Of a stretch of 64,000 bases of DNA, positions 53,873 through 64,000 are shown piece after piece (position 1 is the first letter of the stretch; the number at the start of each line of letters is the position of its first letter). Under the pieces are notes generated by a model, which saw nothing but the letters and a program-made list of their open reading frames with translations, searched no databases and was not told the origin of the DNA. Source of the DNA: Neelides folsomi. Lineage: Eukaryota > Arthropoda > Collembola > Neelipleona > Neelidae. The stretch spans positions 89,426-153,425 of the forward strand of contig JAQGBZ010000138.1 of NCBI GenBank assembly GCA_034687125.1, written 5' to 3'. The position numbers were made by a program, and so were the translations under genes.

Positions 53873-54346
53873 TTAAAGGGACATTGTATTGTAAGAAAGA
53901 ATTACTAAAACAATCGATGATATTAAATGAAATGAATTTAAATTGATTTTTAAAGCACCATTAAGATGGCATCCGGACTTATCGTAATTAGGTTTGTACA
54001 ATGGATCACAAGTGCAATATTTTGAAGCTGGGTTGCAAAATGAGTATGGAGGACAATTATGTTGCCATTGTTCGTATGTCCCACCATAGTTCTCCTCACA
54101 AGCGTAGCCAACTCGGATCATGCAGCGTTTTTCATCGTAAATCCAAATATGTTCGGGTTCTTTACATCGGCAAAAAAATCGGTTCGTGTCACAAAATAAA
54201 TTGCTCCGATGGTCACAACTATTTGAAAGTCCAGGAAAAGGTGTGCAGCTCTCTCGAAAAGTCCTATAGCCTTCAGAGCTCCTTAATGATGAAATAATTC
54301 CAAGGAGGACGATAAAAATGATGGAATAATGGTCTATTTGTACCAT
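53873..54346 (-). CDS. Secreted or GPI-anchored protein with two six-cysteine modules
   Basis: A single coding exon of 157 codons. Residues 1-25 form a signal peptide (hydrophobic core 8-20). Twelve cysteines fall into two modules with the same order C-x-C-x-C-x-C-X-C-x-C: Cys34, 44, 52, 59, 61, 75, then Cys83, 98, 104, 111, 113, 126. The CRC/CTC pairs (59-61, 111-113) resemble EB modules and related arthropod cysteine-rich domains. Residues 136-152 are hydrophobic and reach almost to the end, which suits a GPI-anchor signal. Six bases before the ATG is an acceptor (ATTTTCAG), and a strong donor (AC|GTAAGT, exon end 54424) lies 71 bases further upstream, so a leader intron in the 5' UTR is likely. 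The ligand or role is unknown. Confidence 0.8.
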   Translation of the reverse strand: MVQIDHYSIIFIVLLGIISSLRSSEGYRTFRESCTPFPGLSNSCDHRSNLFCDTNRFFCRCKEPEHIWIYDEKRCMIRVGYACEENYGGTYEQWQHNCPPYSFCNPASKYCTCDPLYKPNYDKSGCHLNGALKINLNSFHLISSIVLVILSYNTMSL

Positions 54347-54424
54347 TTTAATCTGAAAATATAAAGATAGAACATTATTTTTAAACGTTTACTTTTTTAT
54401 GCGAAAAAGGTTAATCAACTTACG

Positions 54425-55261
54425 TTCCTTCTAAAAAGAATTATTCTGCTTAATATGAAGAATTGCCAAGAAAGAACTACATTTGAGTATATGTTTGTGA
54501 GGATGGGTGTGAGAGAAACTGAATGTGGAATGGCATTGAGATCGCAATTAGTAGGAGAGAAGACGTAGAACGAAAGGAAATTACTTTAGAACTTCCATAC
54601 AAGTACAGCCCAGAGCATAAATAAACATTTCAGTTAATTTTGTTAGCTCTTTAATGCTAATGTGTGTAGTGTCACGAAAAGACCATATCCTTTAAAATGA
54701 GGACAATGTACATACTTAAACAGGTTTGAACTCCCTTACATCATTAAGGTATGCAGGGCACATTTGTGCTATGAACAATTATAAGAGGCAACAAAGCCTT
54801 TCCCCATCACCTACTCGAGGTGTAAATTCAATGAGTTAATATGCATAATGGTTCAAATACCATATACCTACCCCAAATCCACCATGTAGTTGTAATTTAA
54901 TAAGATCGTCTTGTACTTGCACTAAATTATTACATAGCATACTCTATATTTGATAATTTAATATTGTACTATAGTAGTACATATGATTTCCCTCATTTTT
55001 AACTTGTCAAAATAATAAAAAAAATAACAAAAAAAGATGGAAATTGAAACAAACACTTAAAGAATATAATATACCATATCTGTATAAATATAATCAATTA
55101 ATTACAACACCGCTAAAGTAGTTAAAGTTCATGTCAAGTTCACACTTTTATTGTTGTCGTTTTCCTAATACAATTTCTGATTAATTCATTCTAGTGAAGA
55201 ATAATTACGAGTATGATACACAGTTTACACAAGATACACAATGACATTCATATAATAATTT
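54425..55261. other. Intergenic: 5' side of the cysteine-rich gene and 3' UTR of the coiled-coil gene
   Basis: The first part probably holds the leader exon and promoter of the cysteine-rich gene. No other gene is seen. The last 120 bases are the likely 3' UTR of the coiled-coil gene. Confidence 0.45.
55147..55152 (-). terminator. Candidate polyadenylation signal AATAAA
   Basis: The minus strand reads AATAAA about 110 bases downstream of the stop codon of the CCDC13-like gene, a normal place for a poly(A) signal in a compact gene. It is a sequence match only. Confidence 0.45.
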
Positions 55262-58095
55262 TCACGGATTTGCTATCTTGAGAAATTCGACTCTTGACTT
55301 TCCAGCTAATTGAGAATAATTTCTAAGATCTTGCATCCTCTCTGCCAACGAGCGGTTTAAGTGAATTTTCAAAACGGCGTTTTGTTGACTCAGGACATTT
55401 ACCCTTTTAAAGTTTTTAATTTAGTGAATTAAGTCAATTAAGAGAATTTATTAAATTAATAAAACAATGAATTAATTCTTACTTAGTTCTTAACTTGAGC
55501 AGATTATCTCCTGTCCTAGAGTGATCTAACGAGTAAAGTTCGCCCATTTTGAGTTCTCTCATTAAACCACGCGTTGTCTCAACCTCTTCAAGGAGTCTTT
55601 TGTCTGTTACTCTCGCCACTTCGAGACATTCAGTGATGCATAAATCTGCTTTTTGAACAACGGCAAACGCCTTCACCAAGTTCCTCTCAGTGCTTACATG
55701 TCTTTGCCTTTCTTCTTCAACTTTAATCTTGGAATCTTCAAGCAATTTGATCAAACTTCGCCTTTCATCCTCTGTTGCTACAATGATTCTGTCTGCCTGA
55801 TTCAGCTTTTAAATATATAAGGCAATTATTTTTTGAATTTCATTATCATTTCCTAAACTTTGTCAAGTGTTAGATTATCTTACTTTACACTCCAAACTTC
55901 CTATCTTTTCTAATGGATTTTCCTTTGACTCTTGAGAAAACTTCAAGGAAGTTCTCAAACAGTTTATTTTACTTTCCAATTTTTTAACCTCTGCTTCCTT
56001 TTCTCCGAGTAATTTTGCAAGTTTTTCTTTGTTCATTTTTTCCTTTAAATAAAATAATATTACTTCGATTTTAATATATAAAAAGATATATGTACCTATT
56101 TGTATGTATAGTTATAGTTATATTATATCATAAAATGTTAAATAGTATGTAGGTATGTATTTATTAGTATTTTGATATATTTAAGTATTTGTATTAGGAT
56201 AGATTTAAGATCATTTAATTAAATATTAAGTTTACTAGATTAAAGAGCTCTTGAATATTTAGTATGTCTACTTCTTTTGACGCAATGACAGCTTGCTCTC
56301 TTCCTCTTAAACTTGCGGCTTCGTGTCTCATGCTGATGAGTTCATCTTCGTTGCTTTCAATTAATGTTAATTTCTCCTTCAATTTCATTTCCAAGCAATC
56401 AATTTGAATTCGGAGACTTCTTAGTTGTTTCTCAAGCGTTTGATTCCGAGATTTGGAACTTTTGAGTTCCTCCTGATAACTCTTCAATTCAGCTTGTGTC
56501 TCTTTGAGGCGAATGGCAAGATTCTCTGCCTTTTCATTCCTGCAAGAAATATTTCAGTCAATTGAAGGAAAACAGAGAGTTTATGGGAAAGTTTACTTTT
56601 TCTTTTCTTTCAAACTGAGCTCGATGAGTGTCCTTTGAGAGACTGTAGAATTGGAGTATACAGGGAACAACGCTGACTTATCATTCAAGTATTTGTTCAC
56701 TGACAACCCACTTGAGTTGTCGATTTCAGTGGTGTCTTGAGAAGTCCTTGTCTGATTCTGCCCTTCACCTCCTCCTCCTATGGGATGAAAACTCTCGGTT
56801 TGGTGGTTCATCCGTTGGTCCATCATATTGAGTTTGGCTTGAAGCTCCAAAACTTTATTTTGATAACCAAGAATTTGCTGCTGTCTGCCCCTCCAAGAGG
56901 AACAAGCAGTCATTGCTAGTACAGTTTGTGGGGTCGCACCTTCTCCCACCTCTTGACATAACGCCTTCAAGAAAAGTTTGTTACGATTAATTTTACAACT
57001 TAATCGTGATAAATATTGAATATCTGTATAACAAGATATTGTATTACTCTTAGGGCAGAACGAAGTTCCATTCTGAGCTGTTGACTTTGTCTTCTATACT
57101 CCATTAGTTTGCTCGTTGTTCGATTTAAATGAATGACCGAATCAACGATTTCCGCATTTGATTTCCCCGATACGTCAATTTTAAATTTTTCATTGGATTT
57201 TTCACTTTTAAATTCTAATTGATTCATAAATAATAATTTTTGATAAAATGTTGATTCATTTGGCAAATTCTAACTGGAAAATACATAACGAATTATTTGT
57301 ACTATACGATTTACAATTAAACAAATTAATAATATACCAGTATTATGATTAGAATTTAGAGTTGATGAACTTGCTGATTGTGAGACTGTTTGAGCAATTT
57401 CAAGACTTTTCTTAAGGTTCCTATTCTCTTTGTAAACGTGTTTAAGTTGGGTTTTCATTTTTTCCAATTGAGCCGTCAAATCGCGTTTGCATTTAAACAA
57501 TTCAGAAACTTTAGAACATAATAAAGGATACGTATTGTGTTTGTTGTGATTCAGCGATTCATTCTACAAGAAGAATCCTTATCATTCTTAAGTTCAGATT
57601 AATTGTATAAAATATACTGTTTACATAATTATATTTAGATACTCATTGTTAGATTGTTGATTTTATTTCATCTTACAATTAAAGATTCCAAGTTTAAAAC
57701 GGGCTTTTCAACAGCGGTTTTAAACTTTCGAAGGTTTGTAATTTCCAACTCCTGGTTTGAAATAACTTTTCTTAAATGCCAATTCTCCTCAACAATTGAC
57801 TAAAGAGTGAAAACAAGTTGATTAGTAAGATGTTGGTGGCATATTTTGAATAGGTAGTAGGCTAGTATACAAATACTAATATGCAATTTTTAATTAAAAA
57901 AATAATCCATAATAAATATGTAATACATTAATATAGTGTATTATGGTCACTTACATGTAGTTTGTCTCGCAAATGCGAATTCAACTCTAAAGGAAATTGA
58001 ACTTCGAAGGGAAGAATGAGGGGCTCCTCCAATTGAGTTGTTTTCTTTACTTTTAATGCAGCTTTCACTTCCATCATTTCTTGTGATAACGTCAT
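55262..58095 (-). CDS. CCDC13: CCDC13-like coiled-coil protein, 650 residues
   Basis: Nine exons join in frame: 58095-57955, 57799-57677, 57563-57338, 57214-57048, 56964-56597, 56539-56236, 56042-55884, 55805-55483 and 55403-55262 (1953 nt, 650 codons plus stop; introns 57-193 bp). Most of the protein is predicted coiled coil, rich in Leu, Lys, Glu and Gln. The segment across exons 4-5, with ELRSAL followed by LCQEVGE and SSWRGRQQQILGYQNKVLEL (W at about 243), matches the conserved 'REVGE...WRGRAQQIL.LQ.KV.ELE' block of vertebrate CCDC13. The C-terminal end (QNAVLKIHLNRSLAERMQDL) fits the family's last heptads; human CCDC13 is about 715 residues. CCDC13 is a centriolar-satellite protein needed for cilium formation, so a centrosome or cilium role is inferred. 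The exon 3/4 junction is the least certain: a 45-bp intron with donor ATT|GTAAAT is an alternative. Confidence 0.85.
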
Positions 58096-59276
58096 TGTTT
58101 AGAGTTAAAATTTTAAGACGTAAGTATTCAAATAAAAGTTTTCATTGTTCAAATAAATAATCATTTATCCGGGTGCTTTTACAGGGAATAAAAAAATGAT
58201 CTACTAAAATATTGAATTAACTTCTATGCCAATTACTAATTGCAATATTGTATGTCTACAGATACACTATGTGTGATAATGATATGTAACCGATACATAG
58301 TTTTTTACAAAATAATATATATAAATGATTAATAAATGCATAATAAATACACCGATTAAAGTAGAATTGATAGAGATACCTAGATAAAAAATACGGCTGG
58401 ATAATATTTGTGAAGTAAAAGCAATTTCTTCGAAGATGAAGCTAATTGTAAATGTAGAAGCTTACGTTGTAAATGTAGAAGCTATTGTATGTATGTTACA
58501 ATATTAAAAGAAAAATCCATTATCTTACATTACATCTTGTATATATTTGTGTGGTACATGTAAAATACATTTATCTGTATACACTTACACTTCCAACATT
58601 TTTTCTGTTTTTTCTTTTGTAAACAGTTGCCTATTAATAATATCCAATTCGTATATTCTGGTGTATTATTAAAATTTTGTAAGTACTATATTAGTGTGGG
58701 AGTATGTACTTACTTAATTTAAGCCTTCATAGTTCGTAACATACCTTAAGTTAGCTAATACGTGGGTGTATTGAAATTTTATGTAATCACTCGTTCCCCA
58801 AATTACAAATGCCGATGATATAAGGTAAATTAATATATAATTAAACTAATTAGAAATATCTTTATTTAACACAAATAATCCAAGGTAAAATTACTTCGTA
58901 GATGAAATCAAATAAATGTATTTTTTGATCCTACACTCAATCAAAGTTAATTTGAAACACCCAAATGAACAATCAGGGACAATTAATTTAAGCTCAAAAA
59001 CCCATTCATCTTTTTATGGCTAAAAGAATTCCTATTAAGTTTTAATCTACAATATTATTACAAGTTATGATTGGAATTTGTCCAATTGAAAGCAAGATTT
59101 TTTTGTTATATATAAAAGAACTTCATCCCAAACCATCATTCGATTAAGAGATGTTTAATCAAACAGATAGCACGGCATGAGATATCCAAATCCAGAGTCA
59201 TCATTAATTACATATTTTCAAAATCTCGTCAAGGTCATTTAACATTTATTGAAAACTTAAAACATTAAAAGTAAAA
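58096..59276. other. Divergent intergenic region
   Basis: Lies between the start of the minus-strand coiled-coil gene and the plus-strand small secreted gene, so it should hold both promoters. It is AT-rich with no gene. A direct repeat TTGTAAATGTAGAAGCT occurs twice, at about 58447 and 58470. Confidence 0.45.
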
Positions 59277-59838
59277 ATGATATCCCTTTTAGTCATTAAA
59301 CTTTCAATAGTTAAGACATTCGTCGTAATTTGGATTCTTGCTATACCAGAATTTACAACTTCTTCAATGGTTAATTTTTTGGAAAACTCGAAATTAAGGT
59401 AAAACACTATAAATAATTCCTCCATTTAAGAATATTGGACAAATCTAGTCTAGTATGAAGACTATGATAAATAAAATTTTTCTTTACAGCAGTGAGGTTA
59501 TGAAGACCAATTATCAAGTACAAAATCAAAATGAAGAACACGGAGATTCGCGTGAACAGTATTGGTCGTTCTCCAGAACAAAGAAGAACAATAAAGTATC
59601 GTATCTTTCTACACTACAAGATGATTTTGATTGGAAAACAAATTTTATTATCAAGATGCGAGTGCAGAAAGTAATAAAAAATGGGCGAGTGGTAATTAAA
59701 ATTTATCAGAGTAATTCCTCTTATCTCCCAAGAGGCGAAGACATGTGGGTGAGTTCTGAAATTCTGAGAAAGCTGAAAGTTATTAATGACAAAGGTTGGA
59801 TTAAAGGACCTCAACATCTTTTTCAACCAACTCTCTGA
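59277..59838 (+). CDS. Small secreted protein, 156 residues, possibly NtA/netrin-like fold
   Basis: Two exons: 59277-59398 (ATG to AAG|GTAAAA, phase 2) and 59490-59838 (acceptor TTTACAG), with a 91-bp intron. The joined frame gives 156 residues. Residues 1-29 are a signal peptide or hydrophobic anchor. A hydrophilic stretch follows, then IIKMRVQKVIKNGRVVIKIY, which resembles the strand pair FAARVRVKRVIKG of the NtA exon at 24119, and a block YLPRGEDMWVSSEILRKLKV with GWIKGP near the end. The short exon 2 and its good intron borders support a real gene. There are no cysteines in the mature part, unlike the NtA domains, so the family link is only a suggestion. It could equally be an unrelated lineage-specific secreted protein. 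Confidence 0.6.
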
Positions 59839-62800
59839 AAGTTGAAAAGACGAAAAACTTTCATATAATTAAATAAGTAAAATGATTATAAATAATATAT
59901 GTAGATTTATTATACAGAAGTAGAGAGGTCTATAGAAGCTTCTATAAATCCAAATCTAACAATATAACATATACATACACTAATTTAAAATTTACATAGG
60001 CTTAAGAAACTGTCATTAACTTTTCCTGAATAGTTAAAAGTAGAGTACACAAAGTAAGGCTAAGTATTCGCTAAAGTGAATGAGTTGTAGAATTTATTGT
60101 ATTGATAGTAATTAAGTTATAGAAATTTAATTGACAATATAATTCACCCAATTGTTATCAATTTTGACTCGGATTATTCAAGCAGCGATGATTCCGATAT
60201 TGACTAAAAATATTACTTTAGAATCGTTATAATTTACACAAAATCCTTTAATTGTTTTTATCATAATTGATTCAGTGTTTTAATTATAATAAAATATATT
60301 ACATATATGCTATACTACAACTATGATTAACATATATTCTAACACGTAACGGTGGAAATATTTAGGCTCCACTTTCGGTTTGGCGATTTTATTCAGAGTG
60401 AATGGACTTTAGTTAGTATAGTAGGTAATTTGTTTGTGATCATTTTATCATTAATCCAATTGTATGATTGGGTATTTAGTCTTTAGCATCATACATAGCA
60501 AAACTTGTATACCTACCTAACTTGTACGTAAAAAGCTATCTGTATTTAGGGATTTGAATTTTGTTGAGCAAAAGGAGAATTATCGAATTATGGGAGAGAG
60601 TTTAAACGAGAATCTGGTAACAGATTCTAAAATGGATGAAGAGAAAAACATGCAAAGGGCGGCAATTGTATCAGAATGACGATGGGAGGAAACGGAGAGG
60701 AAATCGATTAAAGATGTGTTTGTCAGTTGAGAATGTCAGGTAGATTTGATAGATGAACCGAGGTCCTTGATTTTGATTGATCTCCTATTGAGCCTCTTTC
60801 TTAAGCAGTCTCCTCACGTTGAATAGACAGCCACCGAGCAAAATTAAATCTTTTTCCAATGAGCTTTTCTTCATTCACCTCTCCTGTTTGTGTCACATTT
60901 CCTAGCTTCAACTCAACAAACTTAATAACATTTCACCTGGGAAGAGAATTTACAAAACAACAAACCTCCATTGAACTCAAATCTGATATGATTCTCAGCC
61001 CAACACATTGTCCCACGCTATTGGACTTTCAGGTGATGCTCACAACCAACTCAGATTTCAATATATTTTATTCTTCCATTAATATTTTGTTTGGTCTATT
61101 TATCAAGCTTAATAAACAAGATGTATTAATGACAAATGTTCAGTTTTTAATAAACATAATTTTTAATTTTTAAGTTCATGGCATACATGGATGCATAATA
61201 AATATGATAGTAAGTATTATTCAATTAAAATTAAACTTTGGGTATGGAATATTTTGTGGTTTTTGGTTTTAGTGGAGCATCGTTCTATTGTGAAGCTTAT
61301 ATCCGAACTAAATACCAAAGCTCCGGAACTAAAAATACATACATATAAGGGACACTTGGCATATGAGATATCTGGGAAATCTAAAGTCTGTTGACACTCG
61401 GTTTTCATCTTCGTAACATTGTCATTAATCAGAGTGTCTCGTCCTGGTTTCGAATTCCAAACTGAATAGGATTTCCTTAGACAGAATGGATTAGGATTTG
61501 AAGTTGTCGGCCAGTCACAATAAGCTCTGGGAAACGGATCCATTTTACTCCACTACATATAGTCTAGCTTCGTTGGCAGATGAGGTGAGTCTGTCCATCC
61601 TTATAGTATTTCTGATCCGGCTTGTCTGCCGGGTGTCTCATTCTCCTCACCAACACAATTCTCCTTTTGTTCGCAATTCTTTTAAATCCTAACCTAGCTC
61701 AACGTCCTTCCCATCACTTCACATTTTAGCCCAATGAATCAAGATCAAATTCTAACAATTATTTTATAAAAGCAAAATATACAACACACATGCTTTTGCA
61801 TTTAAATACTATACATATGTTATAAAATTTTATTTTCATCCGTAAGCGTATGGCCTCCATAATTTAATTTTCAGTAATTATATACATGTAAATAATGTAA
61901 TTTATAGGGAAAGGCTTAATAAATAGGCATTATTAAAATAGCATAATTTATAAGACTATAACTTTCTAAACTACAATAATTTGTAACTACAAATAGAAAT
62001 TGTTAAAATATTCTTATCGGCATATAGTTCAGCTGATAATAGTATTGTTTTTCACTGAAGAATTCTTTTGACCGTGAATACAGAATGAAGGGGTGCGGTC
62101 GAGAGGCGAGAAAATACGAGGGAACTAGGAAATTTGAAAGGAGCTCCACAGGATCTCATAATGAAGCGTAGCTCAATTTGATACGTTCTATTTGTCCATT
62201 CGAGTTCCTTTTGCAGCCCGCTGACAATGACAGTCCGATTCGAAAGGAAAGAAATTCTAAAGGGGGCCTAGCTCCTCTCTATTCTGAAATTATATACAAA
62301 TCCAGTGAAATAATAACTTTGCCCATTTAAATACATACATACGGATTTCTCCAGTGCAAACACATGGGATGGGAGACTTGAACATGTGATGCTGAAATGG
62401 GGACAAAGGCCATTCATTTGCAAATGGAACTCATTGTCACCCAATGAGTCAAATCCACTCTACATGTTAATGCCCTACCATGCTAATAACGTTGAATGGA
62501 ACAGGACCGAGAAATGGTACTTGAAGCTTAATTACAATTTTGTGAACCCTTCAATCTCGGCCTTTGAGCCCGTTTAGACTTGCGACTCATCTCATACAAC
62601 TAATATCATCATATATGAGAGTAGTGTAAGGATTGTTGAACATTTCATAGATTATAAAAAGAACATATAGTCTGAAATTTCATCTGGCGGACTCTCGGTT
62701 AGTTACGGCGACCTTTGGCTTTCCTACTTGTATTTATAGAGGGGAAATATAATAAATGAGGATTGTAATTAAGAATGCAGAGGAGAGGAGGATAGGACTC

Positions 62801-64000
62801 ACGCCCACCTATTCACCCACTGTAAATAAGGACATAAATCAAAATCATCATACAGTATCTCTATTCTTCGATGAGATAATGACAAAAAGAAAGAGGAAAA
62901 GAAGTTGGGAGATTTAAGTCTACCATCTGCTGCCCTTTCAATAATAATAAAAGTTTAACCTCAGTCCCTCAATGGCACAATGATCATCTCCCCATTGTCC
63001 ACTTCTATTCAAATACTCGACTTGGGAAACTTCACTTCGTGAAGAGTAACTGACTCAAAAGGCCCTCTCAGATCTAAGCTTTGATGGAACAGGCCCGAGA
63101 GAGATAACGATGATAGCAATATTAGGAATGGGATGTTCCCATCCATAACAGTCACTTATACCAAAAGTATACCTGTAGTATACAATAATTTTTTAAAATA
63201 GGTAATTTTAAGTAATATGTATGTAGTAAATGAACTAATTTTGAACAAAAGGTAATTATTGATAGTAATTCATCTAAAATTGATTTATTAACTCGTATTA
63301 ATTAATCATAGTTTAATTAGTTACATTTATAGTTTTATCTTATGTGGATAGATTTCGATTGGTACACTATTGAAAATGCGTCGTATCAAAACGGCCAAAG
63401 GGCCGGAAAAGGATGTGCCGAGATGGCGAGCCCTTACGAAATAATTTGAGAGCAAATGAATACTATAGAAGTAACGCGTGGTCAGTAAGGCGCTATCATT
63501 ATTCATTATTATTCAGCCGCTGCCAAGCTCTTTGTCAAAAGGCTGCTTGGGCCAAGGTATGGAGGGGAGGAGAACGTCGTTATCTAACTCAGCTAACTAC
63601 ATAATACGATATAATACCCACGTAATGCTACGTTGAGGAAGATCAAGATCAAGGGTAATCTGCGCTCACGTTGGAGATTTCCTCCTCCCTGCTTGCGCCC
63701 CTTGCTCCAACGTCCTATATAAAATGCATTTATATGGCTCATGGCGATGGATGAGGGAGAGTATAATAAGAGAAATATCTCGCACAACATCACTCTCTCG
63801 GATTGCCAGAAGCAGTGGGCTTTCAAGGAGGAACCTCTAATTTAAAAAAAAAGTTGTTCACTTTCGTTCGTAATAGCAGGAGCAGAGGAGCAACATCTCA
63901 TTACACTTTATTGTACCTACTACTCATGAGCACGGGAGTTGTCAAAATCCCTTTTACGACTACCTTGCATTCTTTTCTCAAATTATTCAGTATATCACAT
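59839..64000. other. Noncoding stretch to window end
   Basis: No supported gene. A perfect 16-base palindrome TATAGAAGCTTCTATA lies at about 59931-59946. 60.85-61.7 kb and 62.0-63.1 kb are GC-richer and contain open frames (for example 60859-61173 and 62386-62577) without an ATG start, domain or convincing splice sites. The last kilobase (63.36-63.95 kb) is also GC-richer, with no recognisable RNA or protein. These may be exon-free regulatory blocks or parts of a gene continuing past the edge. Confidence 0.4.

Noticed and set aside
60590-60679. 29-codon plus-strand ORF starting MGESLNENL
   Set aside because: Too short, no signal peptide or conservation evidence, no clear transcript context.
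62386-62577. 63-codon tryptophan-rich plus-strand frame
   Set aside because: No ATG start, no acceptor/donor pair that gives a sensible exon, and no recognised domain.
63360-63600. GC-richer segment with 'ccaaagggccgg' considered as an rRNA or tRNA fragment
   Set aside because: Does not fold or read as any tRNA and does not match rRNA core motifs that I can recognise.

Overview
The window is AT-rich eukaryotic nuclear DNA from an animal. Genes have short AT-rich introns with GT..AG borders, sit among long gene-poor stretches, and are surrounded by miniature inverted-repeat transposons. An agrin-type NtA domain and a CCDC13-like coiled-coil protein point to a bilaterian. The general look suggests an arthropod, perhaps a caligid copepod, but that is an impression from composition and gene content, not a proof.

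Layout. From 1 to about 23.5 kb I see no convincing host exon. This part holds a hairpin element (6068-6161), two MITEs (6722-6929, 7684-8093), a 1.7-kb TA-flanked Tc1/IS630-type transposon (8135-9829), and two decayed transposon genes (12.95-14.6 kb and 15.75-17.04 kb). Two minus-strand exons follow, at 24.1 and 40.75 kb. Each has a start, a signal peptide and an NtA-like (N-terminal agrin, laminin-binding) domain, and each ends at a phase-1 splice donor. They are either 5' exons of two paralogues or alternative first exons of one agrin-like gene. No downstream exon was recognised, so these genes are partial here. Between and around them lie more than 30 kb of apparently noncoding DNA with a few GC-richer blocks, plus another MITE at 29.57 kb.

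From 45 to 60 kb the window is denser. A foldback element and a hAT-type MITE with a perfect 8-bp target duplication come first. They are followed by three minus-strand genes whose exon structures could be worked out: a 535-residue multi-pass membrane protein (4 exons; two adjacent MITEs in its second intron), a 157-residue secreted or GPI-anchored protein with two six-cysteine modules, and a 650-residue CCDC13-like coiled-coil protein (9 exons). A small two-exon plus-strand gene at 59.3-59.8 kb encodes a 156-residue secreted protein with a weak resemblance to the NtA/netrin-like fold. From 59.8 kb to the end nothing convincing was found.

The genes do not form a shared pathway. The recurring theme is extracellular proteins (two NtA exons, the cysteine-rich protein, the small secreted protein). 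The other main feature is a set of several unrelated TIR element families. Exon borders were read by hand from splice motifs and reading-frame continuity, without transcript evidence.
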